A DNA stretch of 37,067 bases from positions 1 to 37,067 of the forward strand of contig JAHLWX010000009.1 in NCBI GenBank assembly GCA_019057675.1, written 5' to 3'. This document shows, piece after piece, positions 16,587 to 24,220 of the stretch (the first letter of the stretch is position 1; each line of letters starts with the position of its first letter). Origin of the DNA: Candidatus Jordarchaeum sp. LHC_1308 (GTDB lineage Archaea; Asgardarchaeota; Jordiarchaeia; Jordiarchaeales; Freyrarchaeaceae). The position numbers and the translations under genes were made by a program. Under the pieces are notes generated by a model that saw only the letters and a list, made by a program, of their open reading frames with translations, was not told where the DNA came from and ran no database searches.

Positions 16587-17216
16587 TTATGGTGTGACTC
16601 TCAAGTATTCTTCGCATTTGAGTTGGAAGAAGCTTCTTTTGTGGCCGCATGAAGGATACTCTTCAGGTGGCTCTCTACCAAAGCGAATGTAACCGCACTC
16701 GCGGCAAACCCACCGGACTTCTTTGTCCTTTTTGAAGACTGCCCCCGCTTCCAACAGTGTAAGTATCTTCTGTATCTTTCTTCCCTGTATCTTTCCTCGT
16801 GATGTTGCTCAGCCTTAGCTATCGCTCTCAGCTTTTTCGCTATCTCAGTGAAACCTTCCTTTTCCACTATGTTTGCAAACTCGGGATACATTTTCATATG
16901 CTCATAGTTTCCCCCGCAATAGCCGCCTTCAAGTTTTCAATAGTACTACTGAGAATTAGCGGAGCAAAGGCTTCCACAACGAACCTCTCAGGTTTCCGCC
17001 GCCCTTTTTTCTCAGTTTGTTAATGAGTTTGAATAGATTGCTAGCGTGCTCCTCTCGTTCTCAGCGGTAATTAGGAATACTTCCGCTATCTGCTCGTAGC
17101 CTCCTCTTAGCCCTCTTCACGCAAAATGTGTATCTGTTTCTAGCTTGGGCTTTCACCTATGAAGGCCTTAACTAGTGCTTCAAGTGTCTTATTAATCCAG
17201 AATCCTCAAATTTCAT
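16587..17216 (-). pseudogene. Decayed rubrerythrin
   Basis: Stitching frames together on this strand gives a recognisable rubrerythrin: KTLEALVKAFIGES, QARNRYTF, GYEQIAEVFLITAENER, EHASNLFKLINKLRKKG, ENLKAAIAGE, NYEHMKMYPEFA, AKAEQHHEERY, then a rubredoxin-like tail with VCRECGY and PPEEYPSCGH. The pieces lie in different frames separated by at least six single-base shifts, near 16770, 16910, 17000, 17045, 17100 and 17145. Five behave like one-base losses and one like a gain. A 15-bp tandem duplication (16771-16799) adds five residues, and the third rubredoxin cysteine is Tyr. The longest intact frame is 98 codons (16601-16897). The product would not be functional as read. A sequencing-error hotspot is the alternative, but the lost cysteine and the duplication favour real decay. 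Confidence 0.85.
16771..16799. repeat. 15-bp tandem duplication inside the rubrerythrin relic
   Basis: TGTATCTTTCTTCCC at 16771-16785 is followed at once by a near-identical copy, TGTATCTTTCCTCG. On the gene strand this doubles the residues EERYR after the conserved HH. Confidence 0.8.
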
Positions 17217-17258
17217 GATGCGAAAAAAATTTATTTTTTGTCTTAATTATCATACTTT

Positions 17259-17681
17259 ATGGTTCGAATTTCGGATTTAAGGCTCATAGAGATCCTTAGA
17301 GAGAACGCGAGAACACCATTTATCAGGATAGCAAAGGAGTTAGGTGTAAGCGAAGCGGCAATTAGAAAAAGAGTAAAAACCCTTGAAAAAAGAGGAGTTA
17401 TAAAAAAGTACACCGTTGAAGTAGACCCTCGAAGGTTAGGGTTCGAAGTAAACGCATTAATAGGTTTAGATGCGAAACCTGAAAATTACTTGCAGGTAAT
17501 AGAAAAAATAAAGGGTATGAATGAAGTGACCAGTGTTTACGTAGCAAGCGGAGACCACATGATCTTACTTGAATGCTGGTTCAAAAACTCCAACGAACTA
17601 GTCTATTTCTGCAAAAAACTTGAGGAAATACGGGGGATAATAAGAGTTTGCCCGGCGATAATACTCGAAAAAGTAAAATAA
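17259..17681 (+). CDS. Lrp/AsnC-family transcription regulator
   Basis: A 140-residue regulator with an N-terminal helix-turn-helix (RLIEILRENARTPFIRIAKELGVSEAAIRKRVKTLEKRGVI, read in overlapping segments over residues 7-48) and a C-terminal RAM/ligand-binding domain (GFEVNALIGLDAKPENY, then VYVASGDHMILLE). This size and order are standard for archaeal Lrp-like proteins, which bind DNA as dimers or octamers and often sense amino acids. A TATA-like run (AAATTTATTTTTT) at 17227-17239 is only about 26 nt before the ATG, so the message is probably leaderless. Neighbours are a rubrerythrin relic and rubredoxin, and an AT-rich palindrome lies 80 nt after this gene. Targets are unknown. Confidence 0.92.
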   Translation: MVRISDLRLIEILRENARTPFIRIAKELGVSEAAIRKRVKTLEKRGVIKKYTVEVDPRRLGFEVNALIGLDAKPENYLQVIEKIKGMNEVTSVYVASGDHMILLECWFKNSNELVYFCKKLEEIRGIIRVCPAIILEKVK

Positions 17682-17760
17682 CAACTAACAAGCGTCGTCT
17701 CTTTTCTTCGATTTAAAAGTTATGTGAGCCTTAACGGTGTAACTTTTCATATGATGCAAA

Positions 17761-17781
17761 TGTCAATTTTAAATTTTGACA
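17761..17781. promoter_or_regulatory. Palindrome TGTCAA-N9-TTGACA upstream of rubredoxin
   Basis: Six-base inverted arms around an AT-rich centre containing TTTAAA, located about 20 nt upstream of the rubredoxin TATA-like box (17802-17814). Size and AT-rich spacer fit archaeal Lrp-type operators, and an Lrp-type gene is adjacent, but binding is inferred. Confidence 0.4.
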
Positions 17782-17851
17782 AAAAAGTTAAAAACGTAAA
17801 AGTATAAAATATAAACTGCAGGATAGGTTGGGCGTGAAAGGAGGACCAAAT

Positions 17852-18013
17852 ATGAAGAAGTGGCGTTGCACAGTTTGTGGCTATGTTTATGACCCGAAAA
17901 AAGGCGACCCCGACTCTGGTGTGAAGCCGGGAACACCCTTCGAGAAACTGCCTGATGACTGGGTCTGTCCAGTTTGTGGTGCAAGCAAGGATATGTTTGA
18001 AGAGTTGGAGTAG
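17852..18013 (+). CDS. Rubredoxin
   Basis: A 53-residue rubredoxin with the two cysteine knuckles CTVCGYVYD and CPVCGASKD and the family core [21 protein letters not shown]. It carries one iron and transfers single electrons, typically to rubrerythrin, superoxide reductase or similar oxygen-defence enzymes. The ATG at 17852 follows AGGAGG (17839-17844) by 7 nt; the longer reading from GTG 17828 would lie upstream of that site. A TATA-like AGTATAAAATATAAA sits at 17801-17815. The usual partner, rubrerythrin, is decayed just upstream, so another acceptor would be needed. Confidence 0.96.
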   Translation: MKKWRCTVCGYVYDPKKGDPDSGVKPGTPFEKLPDDWVCPVCGASKDMFEELE

Positions 18014-18050
18014 AGCTTTTTATCTACTAAATTTTTCTTTTTGTGAATTT
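18014..18050 (+). terminator. T-rich terminator after rubredoxin
   Basis: Clustered T-runs (GCTTTTTATC, AAATTTTTCTTTTTGTG) immediately follow the rubredoxin stop. Confidence 0.45.
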
Positions 18051-18105
18051 AGGAGGCCTCGGGTCACAGCTACTTCGCAGAAAAATTAAGGGAGGAAGGA
18101 AGTGT

Positions 18106-19272
18106 CTAGAAGTCTTTCATGATAGTTTGGTATTCTTTGAAGAGGTATCGTGAAATAATGTGACGCTGTACTTGAGATGTTCCTTCGTATATTTGGTAAA
18201 GTTTTGCGTCTCGGAAGAGCTTTGCTATTTTGTAACTTTCAAGGTATCCTCTTCCTCCGTAGATTTGGAGAGCATCTGTGACTATTTTCATCGCGTCCTC
18301 AGAGCCGACGAGTTTTGCTATGCTGGCAGCTATCCAAGCGTTTTCTCCTTGATCAAGGAGCCAAGCTGCCTTCCATGTTAGGAGCCTCATTGCTTCGATG
18401 CGGGCATACATGTCTGCGATCATATGTTGAATTGCTTGGAACTCGTAGAGCTTCTTTTCGAAAGCCTCTCGTTGCTTAGCATAGTTTATGGCGTACTCCA
18501 TGGCTGAGCGGGCTAATCCTGTTGCCATGGCGCCTATAGCAGGACGTGTATGCATGAATGTCATCATGGCTAGCATGAAGCCGCTCCCATCTGGGCCTAT
18601 TCTGTTCTCGGCGGGTACTCGTGCGTCTTTGAGAACTATGGTTGCTGTGTCAGACGCCCTGTGTCCAAGCTTCTTGAGGGGGCCGTAGGTTTTCATTCCT
18701 TCAGTATCGCGGGGGACGACGAAGGCGCACAGTCCTTCATGTCGTTTTGTGCCTTTAAGCCGGGCAAAGATCACTATAAAGTCGGCGTGATTGCCGTTTG
18801 TTATGAACATCTTACTGCCGTTGAGCACGTATTCGTCTCCGTCGCGTTCGCATGTTGTTTTGATGCCTGCAACGTCTGATCCCATTCCGGGCTCTGTTGT
18901 GGCAAACGATATTAGTAGAGGCTCTTTTGTTAGGGGAGTTAGAAATCTTCGTTTCTGCTCTTCAGTCCCCATGAGGATTATTGGTTCTGCTCCTAGGTCG
19001 TTGGCGTAGATGGTGGTGGTCATCCCAGCGCAGGCTGCAGCCATTTCCTCAACGACCAATACCGATTCGAGGACGCCATATCCAGGGCCGCCATACTCTT
19101 TCGGTATCCCAAGGTTCATAAGTCCCTCCTTGTGCGCCTTCTTTATGACTTCCATTGGGAACTCCCCGGTTTTATCGTAGTATGGAGCTACAGGGTAAAC
19201 CTCCTCAAGCGCGAATTTTCGGGCTTTCTCGCGAAGGGCAATTTGCTCTTCGGAGAGGCGAAAATCAACCAT
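18106..19272 (-). CDS. Acyl-CoA dehydrogenase
   Basis: A 388-residue FAD enzyme that introduces a trans-2 double bond into acyl-CoA. It has the full short/medium-chain family layout: N-terminal helices, AMTEP-type loop (ATTEPGMGSDVAGIKT), the FAD-contacting FITNG, a middle beta domain, and the C-terminal helical domain with QIYGGRGYLESYKIAKLFRDAK and the YEGTSQVQRHIISR segment holding the catalytic glutamate. Length is normal and no part is missing. The start is ATG 19272 with GGAGG about 8 nt upstream. No ETF genes or other beta-oxidation genes are in view. It could serve fatty or amino acid oxidation; chain length cannot be told from sequence. Confidence 0.94.
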   Translation of the reverse strand: MVDFRLSEEQIALREKARKFALEEVYPVAPYYDKTGEFPMEVIKKAHKEGLMNLGIPKEYGGPGYGVLESVLVVEEMAAACAGMTTTIYANDLGAEPIILMGTEEQKRRFLTPLTKEPLLISFATTEPGMGSDVAGIKTTCERDGDEYVLNGSKMFITNGNHADFIVIFARLKGTKRHEGLCAFVVPRDTEGMKTYGPLKKLGHRASDTATIVLKDARVPAENRIGPDGSGFMLAMMTFMHTRPAIGAMATGLARSAMEYAINYAKQREAFEKKLYEFQAIQHMIADMYARIEAMRLLTWKAAWLLDQGENAWIAASIAKLVGSEDAMKIVTDALQIYGGRGYLESYKIAKLFRDAKLYQIYEGTSQVQRHIISRYLFKEYQTIMKDF

Positions 19273-20347
19273 TTAATTCCTCCTGCCTCACGATTTTTAG
19301 TTTAAATATTAAACCAAGCAATAATAAACCTTTAGGTAAGTTAAGGGGATGAGCTTCGAAGAGCCCAAAAGCTCAACTAGCTTGTTAACGGTCTTACAAA
19401 TGACTTTCACGAGAAATATATCATCAAATTAACCTCCTCAAACCTAGAGAGAACACTATGATCAGTTTTTTTCAAACCTATAGCTGGCTTTACCAGCGCT
19501 GTAGCGTAGCCGACCTCAAAGGCGACCCCGGCATCCGCACCGGCTCCGTCCAGCACCGCAACGGAAGGTTCATCCAAGGGGGATACGTTGCGATGACATT
19601 AAGAGGCTGATTGAAGCTTGGAAGGAACGGACACGTTCATAGTTAGGATCGTCTCGTCTTATGGAAGCCTGCGTATAACTGCACTAGGATATGTATGGGG
19701 TTGAACCTTGAGCGTAGGCAGGCATACCTTATGCTACAAGCATTTTGAATGATCCCCAAAACATCTCTATGAGAAATACGGCTCATCCCTAATTAGGCTC
19801 CGCAACAGACCAGCAGATAATAAATAAGAACAACGGGGGCTTGGACGCGCTCAACATGGTGCCCTCCACAATGAAGAGTGTCCGGCCATCAGGTGATAGA
19901 ACTCACTTGCCTCTAAGGTGGAACGAGATGAAGTAAGAGCCTAAAAGTGCAATGAGCAACAGACCGATGAAAACCTTAGAGGCGAGAATTTCCCGGCTTT
20001 AGCCGTGAAGAGCCAAACCGCTCTCCTTAATCGAGGAAATGCTTAACTCATAAATGGATCTCTTCTCCCTCCTCAGACTCGCTTTCCCGCAATCGGCGAT
20101 TCTTGGGAGACGGCCGCTAAATCCCGTTTCACGAAGTTTTACGGCTAACTCTTTTGTTGAAAACACATTCAGCTTCACAGAACAAGCGTGCAGAAAAAGT
20201 AGATGTGCATAACAGACGCCTTAACTTTATTCTTTGATATTTTAAGCAACAGTGTTATAGAAAATAAGTATATATCTTTATTTTGAGGAATATATTTAAA
20301 CACTTGATTTTATACTTCTCAAGAGACACATATTTGTGGTGGGTTAA
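19273..20347. other. About 1 kb without an intact gene
   Basis: Apart from the deoxyribosyltransferase relic on the minus strand (19340-19600), I see no intact gene. Plus-strand frames from 19590 to about 19930 give short protein-like stretches broken by stops and frame changes (for example DIKRLIEAWKE, FIVRIVSSYGSLRITALGY, PKHLYEKYGSSLIRLRN), consistent with another decayed gene that I cannot name. The right end holds the TATA-like region of the next gene (about 20289-20300). Confidence 0.5.
19340..19600 (-). pseudogene. Relic of a nucleoside 2-deoxyribosyltransferase-like protein
   Basis: On this strand a ~60-codon stretch reads SVAVLDGAGADAGVAFEVGY, then ATALVKPAIGLKKTD and FEEVNLMI. This matches the heart of the nucleoside 2-deoxyribosyltransferase family, where VxDGxxxDSGTAxEIGYAYALGKPVIGLRTD forms the active site. 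The frame stops at 19407-19409; the family's C-terminal helix continues in another frame (VNKLVELLGSS). An in-frame stop lies directly upstream and no N-terminal half can be found. It is a truncated, frameshifted remnant. Confidence 0.65.
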
Positions 20348-21355
20348 ATGGAAATTCGGAAAATAATATCACTCGGCCGGTCTTCGCTGGTTGTTTCTTT
20401 GCCAAGAGAGTGGCTTGAATTTCACAAGTTGAAGAAGGGGGATGCTATTTCAATTTCCGTGAGGCGGGACGGCTCACTGGTTTTGTCTCCAGTCTCCCTC
20501 TCGGAAAAAGAGGATAGACATGTGGAGATCACTATTGGTAAAGATGAGCAGTTTGCGTCGCTTTCTAGGAAAATAATAGCGTGCTACTTGAATGGTTATA
20601 AAAGCATTGTGGTCAAATCTGATGGAGTCTTGTCTCCCTCCCAGCAGAAGGGGATACGAAAAGTGGCGAGGATGCTTTATCTCAGGATTATGGAGGCGAC
20701 TTCAAAGTACATGTATCTTGAGGCGACCTTAGATGAGGCTAAGGTTTCACTAAACATGAGTGTTAGGCGCATGCACTCCGTGACGTACTCCATGTGCGAG
20801 AGTGTTGTTAAGGCGCTGGAGGAGGGGACTTTAGATGTTGCTAGGTCGGTTTACACGCTCGATGACGACGTGGATCACTTTTCGTTCTTCCTTATGAGAG
20901 TGCTAAAAAAGGCAACGCAGGATCCACTACTTGCGGAGAAGCTGAACGTCGATGCTGCAGACTGCCTAGATTACCAGACGCTGGTTAACAAGATAGAGCA
21001 CACCGCCGACTGCGCCTCAGAAATAGCTAGGACTTACATACTTCTGCACGGACGCGGGAAAAAAATGGCCACTGATGTGCTAACTCTGCTCGTAGATCTT
21101 GGAAAGCAATCGTTAGGGATATATGACGATGCTGTAAAAGCGTTTTTCTCTGAGGAATTGGGCACAGCGAATTTGATCATAGATGAAAGATGGCCTAGAA
21201 TACAAGAAAAGTCATTTAGAATATCGGAGGAACTGATAAACGAAACGGATCCATACGTGGGATGCGCTATATGTTCCATACAAAAAGCAATGGAAAAAAT
21301 AGGGGAATATGCAGTGGACATAGCGGAAATAGTGATAGACAGAAGTTTTTGCTAG
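20348..21355 (+). CDS. AbrB-domain/PhoU-like regulatory protein
   Basis: A 335-residue protein. Residues 1-50 form a SpoVT/AbrB-type swapped-hairpin DNA-binding domain (IRKIISLGRSSLVVSLPREW, then LKKGDAISISVRRDGSLVL). From about residue 125 there are two PhoU-type helical repeats (NMSVRRMHSVTYSMCESVVKAL, HTADCASEIARTYILL, and a C-terminal KAMEKIGEYAVDIAEI). This fusion is a common archaeal protein family, usually tied to phosphate uptake, but no pst genes are adjacent. GGTGGG at 20338-20343 precedes the ATG, and a TATA-like AATATATTTAAA lies near 20289-20300. It overlaps the convergent MtdB-like gene by 4 bp. Confidence 0.88.
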   Translation: MEIRKIISLGRSSLVVSLPREWLEFHKLKKGDAISISVRRDGSLVLSPVSLSEKEDRHVEITIGKDEQFASLSRKIIACYLNGYKSIVVKSDGVLSPSQQKGIRKVARMLYLRIMEATSKYMYLEATLDEAKVSLNMSVRRMHSVTYSMCESVVKALEEGTLDVARSVYTLDDDVDHFSFFLMRVLKKATQDPLLAEKLNVDAADCLDYQTLVNKIEHTADCASEIARTYILLHGRGKKMATDVLTLLVDLGKQSLGIYDDAVKAFFSEELGTANLIIDERWPRIQEKSFRISEELINETDPYVGCAICSIQKAMEKIGEYAVDIAEIVIDRSFC

Positions 21356-23010
21356 CGTGAAACGGTTAAAGTGAATGATTGCACAAGCTCCACTTTTCTT
21401 CCGAGAATTTCCCTTGCTTTTTCGAGCGCGCAGTTGTAGTCGAAGAAGCCATCACCGCTTGTCCTAGCATCCTGCAGCATTTCCATTTCAACTTTGTACT
21501 TCAGGTCTCCCACAGCCAACGAACCGATGCCATATATGCCTCGTCTTATTTCCTTCATGTCGTCCTTTGCTTCTAATCCCTCAACTCCAGACGGTGGGAC
21601 AGCATTTATGTCCACGAATAACGTGGCTTTCCTTAGCTTTTCAATTATCGTGGCGTCAATAACTCTGACTCCGGCCGCTGCAGCGGTGAAGACCACGTCA
21701 GTGTTCTGCACGATTTTTGCCCTTTCAATCTTTGTCGGAGCAAAAACACCCTTGACATTAACCCCGTATCTCTCCTTAAGGCGGTTTACGACTGAGTCGA
21801 CGTATGCTTGGCTCAGTTTCTCGTATGGCTCAGCTATCACTGTCTCACAGCCAAGCTTGGACAGCAAGACGGCGGCTATCATTCCCACGGGACCTGTTCC
21901 GAACACTACGCATGATTTTCCTGCAAGCTCTCCAAGACCGACTTTCTGAAGACCTTCCTCCGCTTTAGCTATCATGGCTGCTGCGGTAGTGTAAGCGCCT
22001 CTCGGATCCGCCACGATGGATGTCTTGAAGGGCTTAAACATGGTTTTCTTGATGACTTCAGCCACGTCTTCAACCTTGTCGATGTCCTTCCCGCTCACGA
22101 AGAAGCATGTGTACTTGACTCCCTTCGTTCCACGTGAGAATATCGCGTCTTGGACTATGATTTTTGCTTTCTCAGGAGTTACGGCCTCATAAGGCTTGAC
22201 AGTATCGAAGCCAGCATCGTACGCCATGCATATGTCGAATGGGCTTGCAATGTCGTCAGTCGTCAGAAAAAAGAGTATGTATGGAAATTTTCCTACAGCA
22301 CCTTTTACGACGGGCTTAACTTTCACTTTTATGGAGGCGAGGCTACTCCCCTCGGCCTCCTCAATGACATACTCCTTTTTCATGGATGCTATCTCCACTT
22401 TGACGCCAAGAGACTCTAAAAGCTTTATAACTTCGTTGAGGTGCGCCGGGGAACACACGTGAACGCCAATCAGCTCCTTCTTACTGGCTGCAACTTTCTC
22501 GGCGGCATCCACTATACCTTTGACTATCCAAGCAGGCCTGACCTCTCGTTTTATGCGATCAACGCCCTCCTTCAACTCGTCCTTCAGGTAGTCCGCGTAA
22601 GCCACTAAGTAGTCTACGTCTGCTTCACGCCCACTCTTTTTCTTCATCATGTTTAGGTTCTCCAGCGTCTCCTTTAGCTTATCTTTCAGCGTGTCCAGTT
22701 CGTTGAGAATGTAGTTCTTTGCGTTCTCGTCGATATCAACAGTAAAGAATGGAACCTTTAGGGACTCGAAGACCTCTGCAAGCTCGGTTTTTCCTCTTGG
22801 GTCGCGATCACCTAATTCTTCTGTTGCAAAGTCGGGTTTCGTTGTTGAAATAAGTTTCTTCAGGAATTCCTTAAAAGCTGGCGTTGGAACCTTTATCTCT
22901 AGCCCACCATTCCCGGCAATCTCGAGCTCCTTAATGTCTTCATTATACTCCTTCTCGACTACTATCATTGTAAGTTTCCTGCCGGGCTTCTTTAACTCAA
23001 GGGTTTCCAT
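21352..23010 (-). CDS. Two-domain protein: unknown N-terminal domain fused to an MtdB-like methylene-H4MPT dehydrogenase
   Basis: A 552-residue protein. Residues ~243-545 match the NAD(P)-dependent methylene-H4MPT dehydrogenase family (MtdB/MtdA): FPYILFFLTTDDIASPFD, AYDAGFDTVKPYEAVTPE, FSRGTKG, MFKPFKTSIVADPRGAYTTAAA, the Rossmann loop VVFGTGPVGMIAAVLLSKLG at residues 368-387, VFTAAAAGV, VDINAVPPSGVEG and GIYGIGSLAVGDLK. Known MtdB proteins are about 290 residues; here an extra ~240 residues precede the enzyme and are unrecognised, with a charged helical segment at 96-160 and an alpha/beta-looking part at 178-212 (IGVHVCSPAHLNEVIKLL). The start is ATG 23010 with GGGGTGAT 6 nt upstream. Together with the F420-dependent Mtd it gives two routes for the same step. 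Cofactor choice is not proven. Confidence 0.85.
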   Translation of the reverse strand: METLELKKPGRKLTMIVVEKEYNEDIKELEIAGNGGLEIKVPTPAFKEFLKKLISTTKPDFATEELGDRDPRGKTELAEVFESLKVPFFTVDIDENAKNYILNELDTLKDKLKETLENLNMMKKKSGREADVDYLVAYADYLKDELKEGVDRIKREVRPAWIVKGIVDAAEKVAASKKELIGVHVCSPAHLNEVIKLLESLGVKVEIASMKKEYVIEEAEGSSLASIKVKVKPVVKGAVGKFPYILFFLTTDDIASPFDICMAYDAGFDTVKPYEAVTPEKAKIIVQDAIFSRGTKGVKYTCFFVSGKDIDKVEDVAEVIKKTMFKPFKTSIVADPRGAYTTAAAMIAKAEEGLQKVGLGELAGKSCVVFGTGPVGMIAAVLLSKLGCETVIAEPYEKLSQAYVDSVVNRLKERYGVNVKGVFAPTKIERAKIVQNTDVVFTAAAAGVRVIDATIIEKLRKATLFVDINAVPPSGVEGLEAKDDMKEIRRGIYGIGSLAVGDLKYKVEMEMLQDARTSGDGFFDYNCALEKAREILGRKVELVQSFTLTVSR

Positions 23011-23273
23011 TTTTTAATCACCCCGATACAAAAGGAGGATAGAACTGAATATATATTTTATCGAAATATTATATATAAATGAAATATTAGTATATACAAA
23101 ATGAACACGTAATAGAAACGCGCATGCTAATAAAGTCTAGAACATCAAAACAAGAAAGAATTAATAAGGGCAATGTGGAAAAAGAAGCTTGCACTTAGGA
23201 AGAAAGCCATACTGTTTCTCCATCTAAAACTTTTTAGGATTTACTTACGGGATTAAATTGTCTGGTGATGTTT

Positions 23274-24218
23274 ATGGAGCCGCGGGCTTACTTAGAGATT
23301 ACTCGTCCGCACAACTGCCTTATGGGTGGATTAACCGTCGTTTCCTCCGTTCAGGTTGCGAAGGTTTTTTATGGGGTTTTCTTCTTAAACTGGTTTTGGC
23401 CCAGATTCTGGATTTTTCCTAACAGGTTTTGGGAGATGGGGGTTCTCGCTTACTTCGTCTATGTTTTCATAGCTGCCGCTGGGAATGTTGTAAACGACAT
23501 ATATGACGTGGAAGTTGACAAGGTCAATAAGCCTAACAGGCCTCTTCCCCGAGGAGCCATGAGTGTTAGAGAAGCTAAGGTGCTGGCGGGAGTTTTGTGG
23601 GGTGCAGGCTGTGCCCTTGCTTTTCTGATAAGTATTCCATCCGGGGTCCTAGCTGTTATATTCTCAACTGTTGGGCTGCTTTACGCGGCTAAAGTTAAGG
23701 TTTTAGGGTTGCTCGGAAACTTTGTTGTCTCCTTCAGCTTTGCTTTCGGGTATATTTATGGCTCACTCGTCGTGTCAGGCGAGTTTGGCTTGTTTTCTCT
23801 TCCAATTATAGTTATCCTTTTCTTCCTTACAGCATTCTGCGTTCTTCAGGGAAGGGAAATAATAAAGGTCATGGAGGATGTTGAGGGCGACGTGCTCAGG
23901 GATGCAAAGACGATCGCTAGGGTTTACGGGTTGAAGATTGCTTCGTATGCCGGCGTGGCCTTTAACGTGGCGGGGATCGTATGCTTCACGCTTTGCCCGG
24001 TCATAGATAGGCTAGGAGCATGGTGGATTAGAGCGCTCGGCTTCTGGTTCTATCCATTCTACTTTCCAGGGGTTATAGCCGTGGGGGCTTCAACAGCCTT
24101 AATTCTTATAAGGTACGCGTCTCGCGAAGCCCAGAGCAAGGCGAGCCTTCTAGATAAGATCGGAGCTTTCTTTGGTATTTTGGCGTTTCTGGCTGGACCA
24201 TATTCCTCGGGGTGGTGA
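23274..24218 (+). CDS. UbiA-family prenyltransferase, probably digeranylgeranylglyceryl phosphate synthase
   Basis: A 314-residue membrane enzyme with eight or nine hydrophobic segments. The two aspartate-rich motifs of the UbiA superfamily are present: NDIYDVEVDKVNKPNRPLP near residues 79-97 and EDVEGD near residue 200. In archaea the general role is attachment of the second geranylgeranyl chain to glycerol 1-phosphate ether lipids; some homologues make other prenylated products, so this assignment is moderate. The ATG at 23274 is chosen because GGTGAT (23264-23269) lies 4 nt before it; the GTG and ATG at 23265 and 23268 fall inside that site. Adenine deaminase follows with a 2-nt gap, so the two probably form one transcript. 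Confidence 0.85.
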   Translation: MEPRAYLEITRPHNCLMGGLTVVSSVQVAKVFYGVFFLNWFWPRFWIFPNRFWEMGVLAYFVYVFIAAAGNVVNDIYDVEVDKVNKPNRPLPRGAMSVREAKVLAGVLWGAGCALAFLISIPSGVLAVIFSTVGLLYAAKVKVLGLLGNFVVSFSFAFGYIYGSLVVSGEFGLFSLPIIVILFFLTAFCVLQGREIIKVMEDVEGDVLRDAKTIARVYGLKIASYAGVAFNVAGIVCFTLCPVIDRLGAWWIRALGFWFYPFYFPGVIAVGASTALILIRYASREAQSKASLLDKIGAFFGILAFLAGPYSSGW

Positions 24219-24220
24219 GT

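Noticed and set aside
23173-23256. 27-codon frame MWKKKLALRKK before the prenyltransferase gene
   Set aside because: No proper ribosome-binding site, low-complexity basic composition, and it sits in an AT-rich promoter region.
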